This document shows, piece by piece, positions 11,047-22,714 of a stretch of DNA of 64,000 nt. The notes beneath the pieces were generated by a model. It made no database searches, was not told where the DNA came from, and worked only from the letters and a program-made list of their open reading frames with translations. The stretch comes from Mesocentrotus franciscanus. Its lineage: Eukaryota; Echinodermata; Echinoidea; Camarodonta; Strongylocentrotidae. Each line of letters opens with the position of its first letter. Positions within the stretch are counted from its first letter, which is position 1. The stretch covers positions 6,426,321-6,490,320 of the forward strand of contig CP137683.1 in assembly GCA_037976565.1 (NCBI GenBank), given 5' to 3'. Made by a program: the position numbers and the translations under genes.

Positions 11047-11813
11047 GTAAACATTCACATTCACAGCAGAAACGTTCACAAAGCTGTGATTGATTCAGTG
11101 CCATGTCTAAAAGATCGTAGCAAGGATTTCGTGGAGGAGGGGTAGTGATGAGCACGCAAAGTCAAGCGAATTATCGAGCGCGATATTAAGCGTCCGATAT
11201 TGTAAAGGGAGGTTTTTGGAGGTGAAGCTTCGACGTTTCTTGTCATGTTTCGGGTTGTCAACGTTCCTTAACTGCTCCTTCTCTTACCATGTGCTCTCAC
11301 CTGTTTGGGAGGTGGGGGATTTTTTTGCCGCCACCAGCTATGCACCTGCAGATCAAAACTATAACAAAAAGTTCCCTCTTAGAAATTATGTGAAAAGGTA
11401 GGCCCAATACTACTTTTTGTATTTTGTTTCAAAATAAAGGTCTATTAGTTACAATGTGTTATCAATGATGTAGTTTTAGTTCCGACTCTTGGGAAAAGAA
11501 TCTTAAGATAAAGGATACATGTTTAGTGTACATGTATAACAACTGGGATCTCGGACATACTTTACATATCACAATTAAGAAACTAAATTAAAAAAACATT
11601 GTATATTATCATAGTTTTTATGTCTGAACCTTTCAAGTATTCCAAACTTTCTTGTAATTTATCAAATTCCTTACAACCTTTACCATTCCCTCCGCTTTTT
11701 CAGCTTGAAGACAAATCAACTCGATGAGTACAAAATATTGGATTATCTTCTAAATGCAAGTCACAAAGCAGTTGCTTATAAATGAGAAATGTTCGTTCAT
11801 ATCTTGTCAACAG
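11047..11813 (+). other. Intron c-d of the MULE gene
   Basis: AT-rich, donor gtaaac, acceptor tcaacag. No mobile element recognised, so this may be ancestral intron sequence. Confidence 0.5.
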
Positions 11814-12106
11814 ATGAGGAAGTCCGCACCTACCTAGGCATGATGGACGGCTTGGCTTTTCTCCCTCCTCAAGACGTGCTTCGAGGAATGGCATTCATAA
11901 GGCGCATAATGCCCACCCCTGCTCTTCAGCCAGTGGTTGATTCTTTCGACCGTACCTATGTGAACGGAACCGTGCGAGCAGATGGACACGTTACACCTCC
12001 ACGCTTCCTCCAGAAGACTGGAACGTCCATCAAATTACTCTTCACGATGGGGATCGAACGAACAATGTATGTGAAGGTTGGAATAATGCCTTCGGTAATC
12101 TAATTG
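11814..12106 (+). pseudogene. MULE gene exon d: ALAFLP-like block and third catalytic Glu
   Basis: The acceptor is tcaacag (ends 11813). It reads DEEVRTYLGMMDGLAFLPPQ, matching the family's LAFLP block, then the FDRTYVNGT segment. A frame change near 12007 (apparently one base lost in a C/T run) separates VTPPRF from PEDWNVHQITLHDGDRTNN and CEGWNNAFGNLIG. The exon ends in phase 1 before donor gtatgt. Confidence 0.8.
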
Positions 12107-12975
12107 GTATGTAACGTTATTTCCCTAAATTAAAATTCTATGCAATGCACATTACAACATGTCAAATAGATAAATATCCATGCACAAGGTATATCTCAAA
12201 ACCTAGAAATTATTTCAAAAACCAAATAGCACCAATGGATAGAGGAACGCAAAATTACCTCATGACGAAATTTTCTTCGACAATGGGAAAGACATTATGA
12301 ACATGTTGACAAAAGATCGGCATATTTTGCTAGTACGTTCGAAAAAGGGGATCTAGAAAGCTTATTTTTGAGAGAAGATGTCATCAAACTTGTAAAAAAA
12401 AAATCAAATAAGTCTATGGTATTTTGCCTTGATATTCATGCAGTTGCCTTACCTTTATTGGATCTCTATATTTTGATAAATTATTTGTAATTATAAGCTG
12501 ACGTGCGCGAAGTTTGGACTCGTTCTAGTATACATTTGTTTTAGTTGTAGCGATACGACATCGAACTTTATTATTTAGAAATAATGGATTAAACATTGCT
12601 TTCTTTAGAAACTTAAATTGTGAGCAAAATATGGTCACTATATCATACAGGTATTGATCGGGATCACCTCAATAAGCATTCATAATACATGTATTATTTA
12701 ATCACACAGCGAGATTAGATTACTGTACGCCAAGTGCATGAAGAGTGTAAAGGTCGAGAGTGATTTCAGTCCCTATTATATTGCTTATAGAAATCATGTC
12801 CAGATGAAGTTATATCATTTTATTTGACGTTTGCACATTTCAAAGGTAGCTCAAAAATGGAGATATAAACAAAGTCTTTACGATCGTTTAATCAACTTTT
12901 ATTTTTGTTGGGGTGTTTATGTTTTGCTTTGTTTATTCAGACGGTATAATGCTTGGTATTTATTTCCTTTTTAAG
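12107..12975 (+). other. Intron d-e of the MULE gene
   Basis: AT-rich, donor gtatgt, acceptor ttttaag, exact phase match between flanking exons. Nothing else recognised. Confidence 0.5.
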
Positions 12976-13234
12976 GGCGTGTTCATCCTCCCTTTTGGTC
13001 CTTCCTCTCGGCCCTGAGAAAGGATTGGGCATTGACAGATACTCAACTACAACAATCTGCACTGGGAATTCCAGTAAAAGAAGGAAAAGGAGAAGCTATG
13101 TGGCACACCAACGCAGGCTGAAGGTTCTTTGCCAGCGATACGATGCGGATGGAGATATGGAAGCGTTCCTCAGAGCTATTGGGCCATCCATTAGGATAAA
13201 TAAAGCCTGGCATCGTGATGAGCAGGCACCATAG
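12976..13234 (+). pseudogene. MULE gene exon e: C-terminal part and stop
   Basis: The acceptor ttttaag ends at 12975; the first two bases complete the Gly codon begun in exon d. It reads RVHPPFWSFLSALRKDWAL, then QSALGIPVKEG in one frame. It then needs a frame change in 13065-13100 to reach RRSYVAHQRRLKVLCQRY and FLRAIGPSIRINKAWH before the TAG stop. This resembles the conserved C-terminal region of MULE proteins. Confidence 0.7.
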
Positions 13235-14229
13235 TTTGTACCCAACCGATAAATGTGACCTGCAGAAAATCACTATTCATCTATACTGGAATTTCTTGTG
13301 GATGAAAGTGGAGTGTATGCTCATGTTACTTTTCTATTGTTGTTGTTCTTGTTTTTACACGCTCTGCTGTGGCTTCAGAGCTACTTGATTACAAAATTTT
13401 GCATTGCAAACATCTACGTTGTTCACAATTTGGCAGTAAACAGTGGGGAAGGGCTCGGTAAACAAGAATTCTGATTTTAGCATCTTAAGTGAGTTTACAT
13501 CCCGTGCATGTTCACTGGACATTCCTACTCGAACATGCCTATAATACTCTCTTTGAATTAATTTTGTAAGAGAATATATGAAATATTGTTTGCCGAGGTG
13601 TGCCGGATATTATTTAAGCTTTCTTAAAGTGCCTGAAAATGTCTGTTCTGGAGATGCCGTTGAGTAAATGTTCTCCGGCTTAATACCTCCATATAGCCAT
13701 TTGCAATATCAATATAATTGTACCTAGTAGTGTGATGCTGTATAATCCCTTGATGTAGGTATGTTATACCCCAAGAATATGAAGAGTTTTCTTGCAAAAG
13801 GATCTACATTCACTTTAGCTATTTTGGAGTAAATCAAGGTTTTTATTTTATACACCATAAGTCCTTCTAATATCTTGAAGAGTTACCATAAGAGGTAATA
13901 AAATGACCGTTTGAAAGATCTTGCTGAAATCTTGTATTTTATATAATTTCCTTTTAAATATATATATATTTTTATATCAGGACTTTTGCAAGAAAACAGG
14001 GATATGGGGCTTTTTGCAAGAAAACATTTGAATGCTTAATAGACTCGTATATGTTATTAGCTGTTCATAATAAAAGTATCTAACATGATAAGCACCAATC
14101 TCTCCATCCTTGTACCATCCTATTGCAAGGCTACTCAATCATTTACTTTGCCCCACATAGCAATAGCATCTATTGAATTCAATTTAGAGCAACAGTAGTG
14201 CTTGTTGCCGTGATTCATTTGGATAATCA
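13235..14229. other. Unassigned AT-rich sequence after the MULE gene
   Basis: TTTTCTTGCAAAAGGA (13789) and AGGACTTTTGCAAGAAAA (13980) are inverted around about 190 bp, suggesting a small foldback element. No coding signal. Confidence 0.35.
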
Positions 14230-14234
14230 GAACA

Positions 14235-14560
14235 CTATGACTACCTGGGGTCTCATCGTTATTCATAAGGACTATTTCTAAGGACCGCTATTCATAGCAT
14301 GAGTGGAGGGTCGCTATTCATAATACAAAATCGGGGTCGTTAATCATAACGATCACTAATCATAAAGCAAGAAAAGAGTGTTGGTATTCATAATTCTATA
14401 CCTAATTTATTGTCATATTATGGGAAGCGTTCCTTATGAGTAATATCCCTCAATTTGAATTATGAATAGCGACCCTCATCTCATGTTATGAATAGCGGCC
14501 CTTACGAATGATGGTCCTTATGAATTATGGTCGCTATGAATAGTGAGGTTACTCTGAATA
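14235..14560. mobile_element. Foldback MITE-like repeat
   Basis: Repeated GACCGCTATTCATA / TATGAATAGCGGCC and TCGCTATTCATAAT / ATTATGGTCGCTATGAAT strings sit in opposite orientation in the two halves. Family unknown. Confidence 0.5.
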
Positions 14561-15815
14561 CCTAATCCTTATCCCCATCCACTTGTCACCTTCTGCCCCT
14601 CTTTGCGGGATAGTACACCCTGCCCCGTGGACTGTACCCCTCCCGTGGAATTTTGTGCTCCTTGCCCGCTTTAGTGTAATACACCATCTACCCCTTCTTT
14701 GGTTAATTATATCCCTGCCCACCTTGCCCTTGAGCCCTTCCCTCTGCATTCTTACTTTGTAAACAAATTACCCAAAACATCTTTCAATTTGTTTTCTCAT
14801 CCACCCTGTTTAACGGTGCCTATTTATTTTAAAAGCTTATTTTGCAATCTTTCCATTTCAGAGCAGTTTGACACATGTAACATACGTTTCCTGTTTGAGC
14901 TGTAATTGATTTCTAGATTGTTATTGTTAAATTATTCAGGATATTTACCATCCAACAATTGATATGTAGGATCATTTTTATGTTATAATGCTCCATGTTG
15001 CAACACCATTTGAGAGTTTGGGCTATTGTTCGGTTAGCAGGAGTAAGAGAGTGGTTTCCAATCCTTGTTATACATATTTTGCAATATCAGCATAGATTCT
15101 TTGATATGTTAATAATTACATGGTGCTCAATCCTCTTGTTTTTGAGTTTGGTTTTTAAAAGATTCTTTGATCAATATCTCGGATGTCTGTTTTGTGTGTG
15201 TGTGTGTTGCCTAGTTTTTGAAACAATTCGAATGACGTACGAATAGGCCTACTTTGTACTTGCATAACTATGCATATCAAAATCTGGTTAAAGACAACCG
15301 TAAGTTCTGGGAAAGTTTTTTTGTGTGTGTGTTTTCATTCCCCCCCTCTCAGTTAGGAAGAATACTATAACTTCTTTAAAAGGTTCCCTGAAAGGGTTGC
15401 TCGTCAAATGCCTTAGTTTATAATTGATATTAGTAATGACAAGAAGTAGCTAAAGTGTTCGGGCTGAACATTCATGCCAGAATAAATAGAGTTTGGTCCC
15501 ATAACTCGTTTCTGCATGCAGCGCACGTGCCTGAGGGACTTTCGTGTGCAAATTTATCGATTCGATAATCGCTAAATATTGTTTATGTACACCTAATCTA
15601 ATTTCACAATGCTTTGAAACTGTTTATTTCGAAATGTAATTTGATGACCAGAACTCCAATAAAAATTTGATTGGAATTGAGATAAGAAGAAGATAAACCG
15701 AGTAGAAAATGATGTTAGGATCATGGAAATTAAGCCTATACAGTTTGTAAAATAATTAGATTGAAACAATATGAAGATAATTGTGATAACAGTTCTTTTA
15801 GAAAAGGATGGTAAC
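14561..15815. other. Unassigned sequence before gap 1
   Basis: Short CCTGCCC/ACCCC-rich degenerate repeats at 14565-14740, then AT-rich sequence. No coding signal found. Confidence 0.3.
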
Positions 15816-16315
15816 NNNNNNNNNNNNNNNNNNNNNNNNNNNNNNNNNNNNNNNNNNNNNNNNNNNNNNNNNNNNNNNNNNNNNNNNNNNNNNNNNNNNN
15901 NNNNNNNNNNNNNNNNNNNNNNNNNNNNNNNNNNNNNNNNNNNNNNNNNNNNNNNNNNNNNNNNNNNNNNNNNNNNNNNNNNNNNNNNNNNNNNNNNNNN
16001 NNNNNNNNNNNNNNNNNNNNNNNNNNNNNNNNNNNNNNNNNNNNNNNNNNNNNNNNNNNNNNNNNNNNNNNNNNNNNNNNNNNNNNNNNNNNNNNNNNNN
16101 NNNNNNNNNNNNNNNNNNNNNNNNNNNNNNNNNNNNNNNNNNNNNNNNNNNNNNNNNNNNNNNNNNNNNNNNNNNNNNNNNNNNNNNNNNNNNNNNNNNN
16201 NNNNNNNNNNNNNNNNNNNNNNNNNNNNNNNNNNNNNNNNNNNNNNNNNNNNNNNNNNNNNNNNNNNNNNNNNNNNNNNNNNNNNNNNNNNNNNNNNNNN
16301 NNNNNNNNNNNNNNN
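15816..16315. other. Assembly gap, 500 N
   Basis: Exactly 500 N, a placeholder length; true size unknown. Open frames drawn across it are artefacts. The missing first exon (signal peptide) of the lysozyme could lie in or near it, but this is a guess. Confidence 1.
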
Positions 16316-18322
16316 AGCACACTGCTAATGGAACCTATAGTTCCATTCTTTGGAGAAAGGTATTACTACATGTGCACTTCTCTACATAACTGTGTATTTT
16401 GACTTGATTTGAAAGTTATTAAGAACACACCCCACTTATAATGTCCACTGAAAAGAGAAAGAAATTATACATGAATACATAATTGAGAAAAGGGAAAATA
16501 TGAATGAACGCGAACGGATGTGTACAGTGCTATGTAACCATAGACCACATACAGCTAACTGTACATTATTTAGACATGACTAGATATACAGTTAAAAACT
16601 TAATTATTCATACCCTTGTAAATTTGTTTTATTTGTATGCTTTTCGTAATTAAAAAATGAAAGGCGGCTAGTTGAAGTAGGGTCTCTGTTGAATACTTTT
16701 AGATGTAAAATTTAATATGTCACATTCTCTAGAAACATTAAACAGGACAAATCCATTTGTTACATACTTCTAAAAATGGCAAAATGTGGTAAGGGTATGA
16801 ATAATTCAGTTGCTAACTGTATAGTACACTACAATTGTAGTAACTTTTTTTCTAATTCAGTGTTTCTTCATTTTTCAGTTAAAAAAGCATACAGACATGC
16901 TAATATGCATATATACCAAAAAAAATCCAAGGGTTAAATAGAAGGTACATCAATGTAACAACTATCAGGATTAAGAAATATAATTAACATTTGCAATCAC
17001 TAGCACATGTATGTGCTAAAGCTAAACGAGAAAATAAGACAAGAATAAACAATCACGGAATCATAAACAGATGTACGAACTACAGATATAAATGAACAAA
17101 AAGTGGGGAATAAATGTTGATACAAGGAGTTTATCAAGTTGAACAAATATTAAATACTCATAGGCTATGGAAAAAAAAAGTTTTGGAGTCCATTCTGAAT
17201 AGACTAAAAGTACATTTGACTTTTTTTACTCACATGTATATACATGTATATATATATATACATTCAAAGATTGCTTTTGTGAGTACTCTCCTTAATATCT
17301 ACTCCATGAGAGACGTGAGGCTGAATTAAAACCTTATTTTAAATCATAAGCATGACTAGTATAATTCTTAGGAACGAATTGTCTTAATTTAAACAGAATG
17401 TCCGCTTTCTTTCATAAGCATAGATCTTTTTGTAGAAGGACATCACCTTTGCTACTTCCAAAGCAACTGCAAATCGTAAATTTTTCATTGAAAGATAGAA
17501 AATATGTTAACCGACTTGAAGCATGTGGTGGGGCATCTCTTTACATGATTTCCTAAATGCTACAACTGGCACTTTACTCCGTCTGTTCCTGGTTTAAGAA
17601 ATAATGCGATTTCAGTTTCATACTGTATAATATTTTTATTTGAAAAGTCGGCTATCATGCAGCAATAGGTTTTGCATGTAAACAAAACGTGACCCAGTTT
17701 AATTTTTTTTGTGATTTCGAAGTATCCTACCTTCACTTCTGAGGGGGAGAATGGTTTCATTGAACTGAGCATCGATCTCAGTGTCAAAGTCCTTTGGAAC
17801 CTTCTTTAAAGTTTAAGACCCGTTGACAAAAAATGGAATAATGTCATGCAAATAATTGTATACTACCGTGTGAGTCAAAAAAAGTTTACACCTAGAAAAT
17901 TGCTTATTATTTTATAAATAATCTATTAACAGTCCATTATTATACATCTTATGAAAGAGTGTTTTATCCCGAATAATTTAATATCATTTTTGTGTGGTAT
18001 GTGTTCACGCTTGGATGAACAGGAGGCATTGTTTGCGAAAGTGCAAAAATCGACTTGTATGTGATATGTTGGGATTAAAGTGATAGAATGAATTGAATGT
18101 ATCAAATGAGATGCATTGCATATGCTTTTTGCAGAAGCAAAGTCACACACACACACACGCGCGCACAAATGTTCGTTGATATTTGATATTCGATATTTGA
18201 TATGTGTGACATGATTGATTTTGTTAGGGATGTTATTTGGATCTGCAAGGACCGATTTAATACCCAAATCCCGATTGTTTTCTTCAAACATCACATAAGC
18301 AACTTTGGCGCAAGTCGATTCC
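16316..18322. other. Unassigned AT-rich sequence
   Basis: No repeat or exon recognised apart from a TACATGTATATATATATATA tract near 17240 and (CA)n/(CG)n near 18146. It should contain the upstream part of the lysozyme gene if that still exists. Confidence 0.3.
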
Positions 18323-18597
18323 ATATTATTACTATCATTATTATCATTATTATCATTATTTTCATTAGCAATATTATTGTTATTATTATTGTTATTATTT
18401 TTTTTTAATTATTATTATTATTGTTGTTGTGTTTGTTGTTGTTATAACTATAATTATTATTATCATTATTGTTATGATCATAATTATTATTAGTGCTATT
18501 ATAATCATTATTATTATTAGTAGTAGTAAAAGTAGTAGTAGTAGTAGTAGTACTAGTAGTAGTAGTAATCCAAGTAGTAGCGGTATCATCATTATTT
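18323..18597. repeat. Compound trinucleotide microsatellite
   Basis: Interrupted (ATT)n/(TTG)n/(AGT)n, including a long AGTAGTAGT run at 18528-18568. It ends about 35 bp before the lysozyme exon. Confidence 0.9.
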
Positions 18598-18631
18598 TTT
18601 AAAACTTGTTATCTCGATCGTGTTATCATAG

Positions 18632-18824
18632 GAAAGGAGGAGTGCAATATGGCGCTCCCAACCCCGTTCCAGCTGACTGTCTGAAGAGTATCTGCATCGT
18701 GGAATCCAACGGTAAGATGCCCGATCCTCTTTGTCATATGGCGGCTCGCTATCGTGTGGTCCATACCAGATAAAGGAAGCTTACTGGACCGACGCCAGGC
18801 TGAAAGGCGGTGATCTAATGGGAT
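18632..18824 (+). pseudogene. Lysozyme exon with catalytic Glu and frame lesion
   Basis: The likely acceptor is tgttatcatag (ends 18631). Codons run from GGVQYGAPNP to PLCHM at 18740; the next family residues (GGSLSCGPYQ) are in a different frame from 18743. The donor gtaggt is at 18825, in phase 1. Confidence 0.8.
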
Positions 18825-18877
18825 GTAGGTCTAATTTTTTTTATTTTAAGATAATAGTAATATACTATTATACAATA

Positions 18878-19036
18878 ATATATGTCTGCAAGTGCATTGG
18901 TGAATATGCACTACACGCAGGTTAAGTCACAGTAGGATAATGAACGAGACTTTTCTAGTTCAATGTCCGTCTCATTCTTACTTAACCCGCATCCAGCGCG
19001 TATTCACTAATGCACTCGCAAACATGTATTAAATTA
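18878..19036. mobile_element. Small foldback MITE in the lysozyme intron
   Basis: TGTCTGCAAGTGCATTGGTG at left and CACTAATGCACTCGCAAACA at right are imperfect inverted arms, continuing inward to CAGGTTAAG / CTTAACCCG. Length about 160 bp. Confidence 0.7.
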
Positions 19037-19739
19037 AAGCATCAACACGTGAGTTAAATACAGATTTGCCAATGTCTAAATTCTTGAACCCGCCCTATAA
19101 TCTTGTATGGCGCATAACACATTACAAAAGTGTGTCCCTATATATATATATGCGCTTGGGAAGAAAAAGACAAGACAAGCAAAGGGGAAACACGTTACTA
19201 AGTTCCCTTTATTTGTTAACATTTGGAATAAGTGTGTTTTAAGGTCAGCCTTAAAATGATCTATTGTTTTAATTTAAGAGAGTCGGGGTGGTATTCCATA
19301 AAACTGAGGCAGCATGGACAAATGGGCGTTCACCATATGTTTTTATCAGAATAAGAGGAACAATAAAAAAATTCTTTTTACATGATCGAAGATCTCTTGT
19401 TAATCTGTAGGCAGTGAGTAATTCATTTAAACAAGAGGGAGCTATTCGTATTTAATGCCGTATACCTGGAAACATTCACGATTGTAATATATGCGTTAAA
19501 GTTAAACCAAAGCGTTTTCCATGGGGGGAAAAAAAAAATCGAAATTAAGTTGTGTCAGTTTGTATTCAATTAATTGAACTACTCGTGAGAATCATGAGGC
19601 TTTTTTTAGCGCAAATGTTTCTTCCTCAATAATGTCATGTGATAATTACATTTACATTAATTGTAAATGCAATTTGTTTCATTTATCGATGTAGGATCAT
19701 GTTGTCGAGCCTAACAATTGATGAATTAACCTCCTTTTA
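19037..19739 (+). other. Lysozyme intron, unassigned part
   Basis: AT-rich with a short TATATATATATATG tract at about 19140. Nothing else recognised. Confidence 0.3.
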
Positions 19740-20270
19740 GGGAAAGTCCACCCTGATATTAAGTTGGTTTCCCTGGAACCAGACAAGTTAGAGAAACAGG
19801 TCAGTGAAAGTGTGAGCAAAACCGATTAAAAATAAGCAAGTTACGATTTTGTGAAGGCACAATCAGTCAAACACAAATTGGCAACCCTGTGACGTATCTT
19901 GCGAGGTCCGCTCCTGTACTAAAAAACTTCAACAATCTATATTTTCCCGTGAAAAAATGTTCAATCATTCATTCACCCTAAACATAATTATTGCAAATTT
20001 GCTTTATAACCCCTGTATGAAACAGATCTATTCGGTCATCAATAAGTAAGGAAAGGAAAGTTTATGACATTTTCTATACAGAGCAGAGAGGAGCGGAGAG
20101 GAACTCGCGCCATACGTCACAATGTTGCAAATTTGTGTTTCACAGATGACAACTTAAACAAATCATAACTCTCCTTTTTTTAATCGGATATTACTCAATC
20201 TCTCACTAATTTGTTTCTCTCATTTTTATGATTTTATTTAAACCAACTTAATATCAGGGTGGACTTTCCC
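19740..20270. mobile_element. MITE with about 200-bp imperfect terminal inverted repeats
   Basis: Ends are GGGAAAGTCCACCCTGATAT and ATATCAGGGTGGACTTTCCC, and inward similarity continues for about 200 bp per arm. TTTTA flanks both sides (19735-19739, 20271-20275), a possible 5-bp target duplication. Related copies lie inside the larger elements near 53470-53874 and 62880-63310. No ORF; superfamily unassigned. Confidence 0.8.
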
Positions 20271-20900
20271 TTTTATTATATACTACTTGACTTTCCAATG
20301 ATGGACATATTTAATCAAAGTCTTCAACAGAAACCCGGTATGTCTCGAGTCAAAGATAAATTACTTTCAGTCGAATGTAATCATAAAGTGGGTGATTGGA
20401 TTATGGCTGCCGGGGCAAACAAGATTTGTTCTCATCTAAACCTATCAGTTCATAAATACAGGCCAGATTGATTCCTGTTTTCACTAAGAAATAATGGGGC
20501 ATAATACCTTTTCCCCTCTCTTCTCTCTCTTTATCTCTTTGGCAGTTTGTTTTGTTTTGTTTCGTTTTTTGTTTGCCCCTCCTTGAAAAGCCGAATATGG
20601 AAAGTGCCCCCTTGCCCCCTTAGGTCAGGAAAGTTCCGGGAATTAATGTTTTATTAAACATTAACAAAACAAAAAAAAGGAAATCAATTTCTCAGGGAAA
20701 TGTTTGCCATTCATGCGCCTATATAGGAAATTGATGTGGTATATTATCTTGCTCTCTAATTTCTATGATAACAGGAATTGTGTCAGGTTTTTTAATAAAT
20801 TGATTAGTTTATCAATCGTTCTGTATCTTTACACATCTTCTTTCCCTTTATTCTCTATTTCTTCCTCGATCGTCCCCTTGATTAACAAATACTTTCCTAG
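20271..20900 (+). other. Lysozyme intron, right part
   Basis: AT-rich; TTTGTTTTGTTTTGTTTCG-like simple sequence at about 20545. It ends in acceptor actttcctag at 20900. Confidence 0.4.
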
Positions 20901-21109
20901 CTTGGAAAAAGTGCGCAGCTGATTTTGGATGCAGCGAGCAGGCGGTACAGGGCTACATGGCTCGATACGCTGTCTTCAGTCGCCTGAAACACCAACCAAC
21001 TAGTGAGGATTTTGCCCGCATACACAACGGCGGTCCAAATGGTTTTAACAAGCCGTGCACGTTGGAATACTGGTCCAGAGTCGAGAAACTTCTCAATGGT
21101 CCCAAGTGA
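20901..21109 (+). pseudogene. Lysozyme terminal exon, open to its stop
   Basis: After two bases that complete a Ser codon it encodes 68 residues from WKKCAADFGC to LEYWSRVEKLLNGPK and TGA (21107-21109), with no break. It contains the conserved YMARYA, DFARIHNGGPNG and YW blocks and several Cys. Well preserved compared with the upstream exon. Confidence 0.9.
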
Positions 21110-21119
21110 AGGGAGCATT

Positions 21120-21345
21120 AATATTTTTTCAAACTCACAATTCGGCTTAAGACAAAGTCACTCAACAACGCATGCATGTTTATACTTTATTAATCATAAA
21201 GCGACTGCTATAGATGACCACCTTCACATAATTGATATCTTTCTGGACCTCTCCAAGGCCTTTGATGCCATTGAACATAACATTCTATGACCTAATTTGT
21301 CACATTATGGAATAGAGAGTTATCTTTAATATTTAGATGAATTAA
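21120..21345 (+). mobile_element. LINE reverse-transcriptase fragment (CR1/L2-like)
   Basis: Reads SQFGLRQSHSTTHACLYFIN, then IFLDLSKAFDAIEHNIL: the finger and first palm motif (first catalytic Asp in FLDLSKAFD) of a non-LTR reverse transcriptase. A TGA follows at 21288, then SHYGIES-like residues. It is truncated at both ends and sits about 10 bp after the lysozyme stop, so it inserted in the 3' UTR. Confidence 0.75.
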
Positions 21346-22714
21346 ACCAATTCAGATATAATATTTCATCTATAGGTTTAGCTTTCAAACATATCACATA
21401 TCTAAAATGTGTCCACAATTTAGCTGACCCCTATACTTTAATCCATACTGGTGTAACATTCAAGTCGGTCATAATTGTAGACGTTGTTAATATGTTGAAG
21501 TACCTTTACTCCACTTCAATCTATTCCTGATCATAATTATCACATCGACAGTACCTGAGGTTTGAGGCAGATTCTAGCTTGGAGAAAAGACAGACATAGC
21601 AGATACTTCTCTTGAAAAAGTTGCTATCAAGTACAATAATATTTTTGGACAAACAGTACTTATTGAAAACGTTCTAACTTATATAATACAATAATACTAA
21701 CAAATCAAAAATGACTGGACTGTTCCGTCTTTGTGGTGTGCTCGTAGGCCTATGTCCCTGGTCATACGTATCACTATGGTAACACTATTACATTTATGCC
21801 CCGTAAACATTGCATTGTGTAATGTTTATCTTCGATTTTTTTTTTTAATGGAAATGTAATGAAACCAATCGCAAAAACTTTCAAGAAATCAATTCAAGGG
21901 CAAGTTCAACGCCCTCTTGTATATCCCTCAGAAATTGTGTTCGGATTACGTCATTGTAATGATAGCCCAATTCAAATTGTGATGGACAAGGCATTCTAAA
22001 TTGCTTTAGTTTCATTTTCGTATCTGATGTCGGTCTGTTTTTCGGTTTATTTGCATTTCTATATAAATACGTCCAGGTTATATCCCATTATGTTTGCACA
22101 CTTCAATATATGACACATTAGACATCTGAAATCGACTCACGTTGACTTTTTTATACAAATATAGAAACAGCCACATAATTATTTTGCTTATGCCCGATGT
22201 ATCTTTAATGTTATGCCTGACCAATAGATTCCGAATTGAATTGAATTGAATTGTAACTTATAATTAAATTCTCTGCCATCTAATTCCACATCATGTGATC
22301 TCGTTAGTGCGTAGAAGATGTAGTCTATTTTTGAAAAAAGACAAACATAAATCTCTTTTGATCGATAAATTCCCATTATTGTACATCTATGTTATTTTAA
22401 GAGAAAAGATATGAGGTCCTGCGATGGAGATGATTGAACACAAGATAGAATAAAGAAATCCGCTGACAAAACATATCAATGATTTATTGGTTGATCATGT
22501 CTTGAAATCGATAACTAGAAAAGCCCTATGCACGATAATTTGTCTTTACTAAAACTTGTCAACGGAGTTCTTTATTCTGTCTTATGTTTACATATACAAT
22601 TTTTAATTTTCATTGTTTGGCAGTTCATAACTAGATTTTCTCAGCTTTTTGTTTAATGGTTATCTTTTAATATTGTTTTTTATGACTACAGATACTTCAT
22701 ATGACTGGGGGAAT
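21346..22714. other. Unassigned AT-rich sequence
   Basis: A GAATTGAATTGAATTGAATT string at about 22233 may be a LINE 3' tail. Nothing else recognised. Confidence 0.3.

Larger units (their letters stand above)
332..13234 (+). pseudogene. FLYWCH/MULE-type transposase-derived gene, five exons, broken by frameshifts
   Basis: Five blocks in splice-compatible phase read as one MULE-family DDE transposase: about 332-528, 1941-2168, 10748-11046, 11814-12106 and 12976-13234. In the family such proteins cut and join Mutator-like DNA, and intron-containing copies can be domesticated host genes. The DDE triad is still readable: Asp in WYMDGTF (2131), Asp in VTDFEEA (10910) and Glu in CEGWNNAF (12073). 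An HLTQ motif follows the second Asp. Donors (gtatga, gtatgc, gtaaac, gtatgt) and AG acceptors join the blocks without phase conflict. Reading frame is lost at about 2143, 10980, 12007 and somewhere in 13065-13100, so no full protein can be made as assembled. The N-terminal zinc-finger part is missing or lies before the window. Introns hold younger transposons. Assembly errors could explain some shifts, but four in about 1.3 kb of coding sequence suggest real decay. Confidence 0.8.
18632..21109 (+). pseudogene. i-type (invertebrate) lysozyme, last two exons, with a 4-nt lesion
   Basis: Exon 1 (18632-18824) reads APNPVPADCLKSICIVESNG, then MPDPLCHM; after a frame change come GGSLSCGPYQIKEAYW and GGDLMG. 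Exon 2 (20901-21109) reads WKKCAADFGCSEQAVQGYMA, then SEDFARIHNGGPNGFNKPC and a TGA stop. These are hallmark i-type lysozyme (destabilase-like) motifs; the family cleaves bacterial peptidoglycan and is secreted and rich in disulfides. The Glu of ICIVES is the first catalytic residue. The family's MDVGS, with the catalytic Asp, reads M|GGS here with two bases where six are expected, so four are missing. The original frame then stops at 18771. Donor gtaggt and acceptor tttcctag join in phase. The signal-peptide exon was not found. The intron holds two MITEs. An assembly error at the lesion remains possible. Confidence 0.85.

Noticed and set aside
15736..16389. Open frames of 174-194 residues over the first gap, and one of 272 over the second
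   Set aside because: They consist almost entirely of N-coded X residues.
18395..18592. Hydrophobic Ile/Leu/Val-only open frames
   Set aside because: Translation of an (ATT)n/(AGT)n microsatellite.
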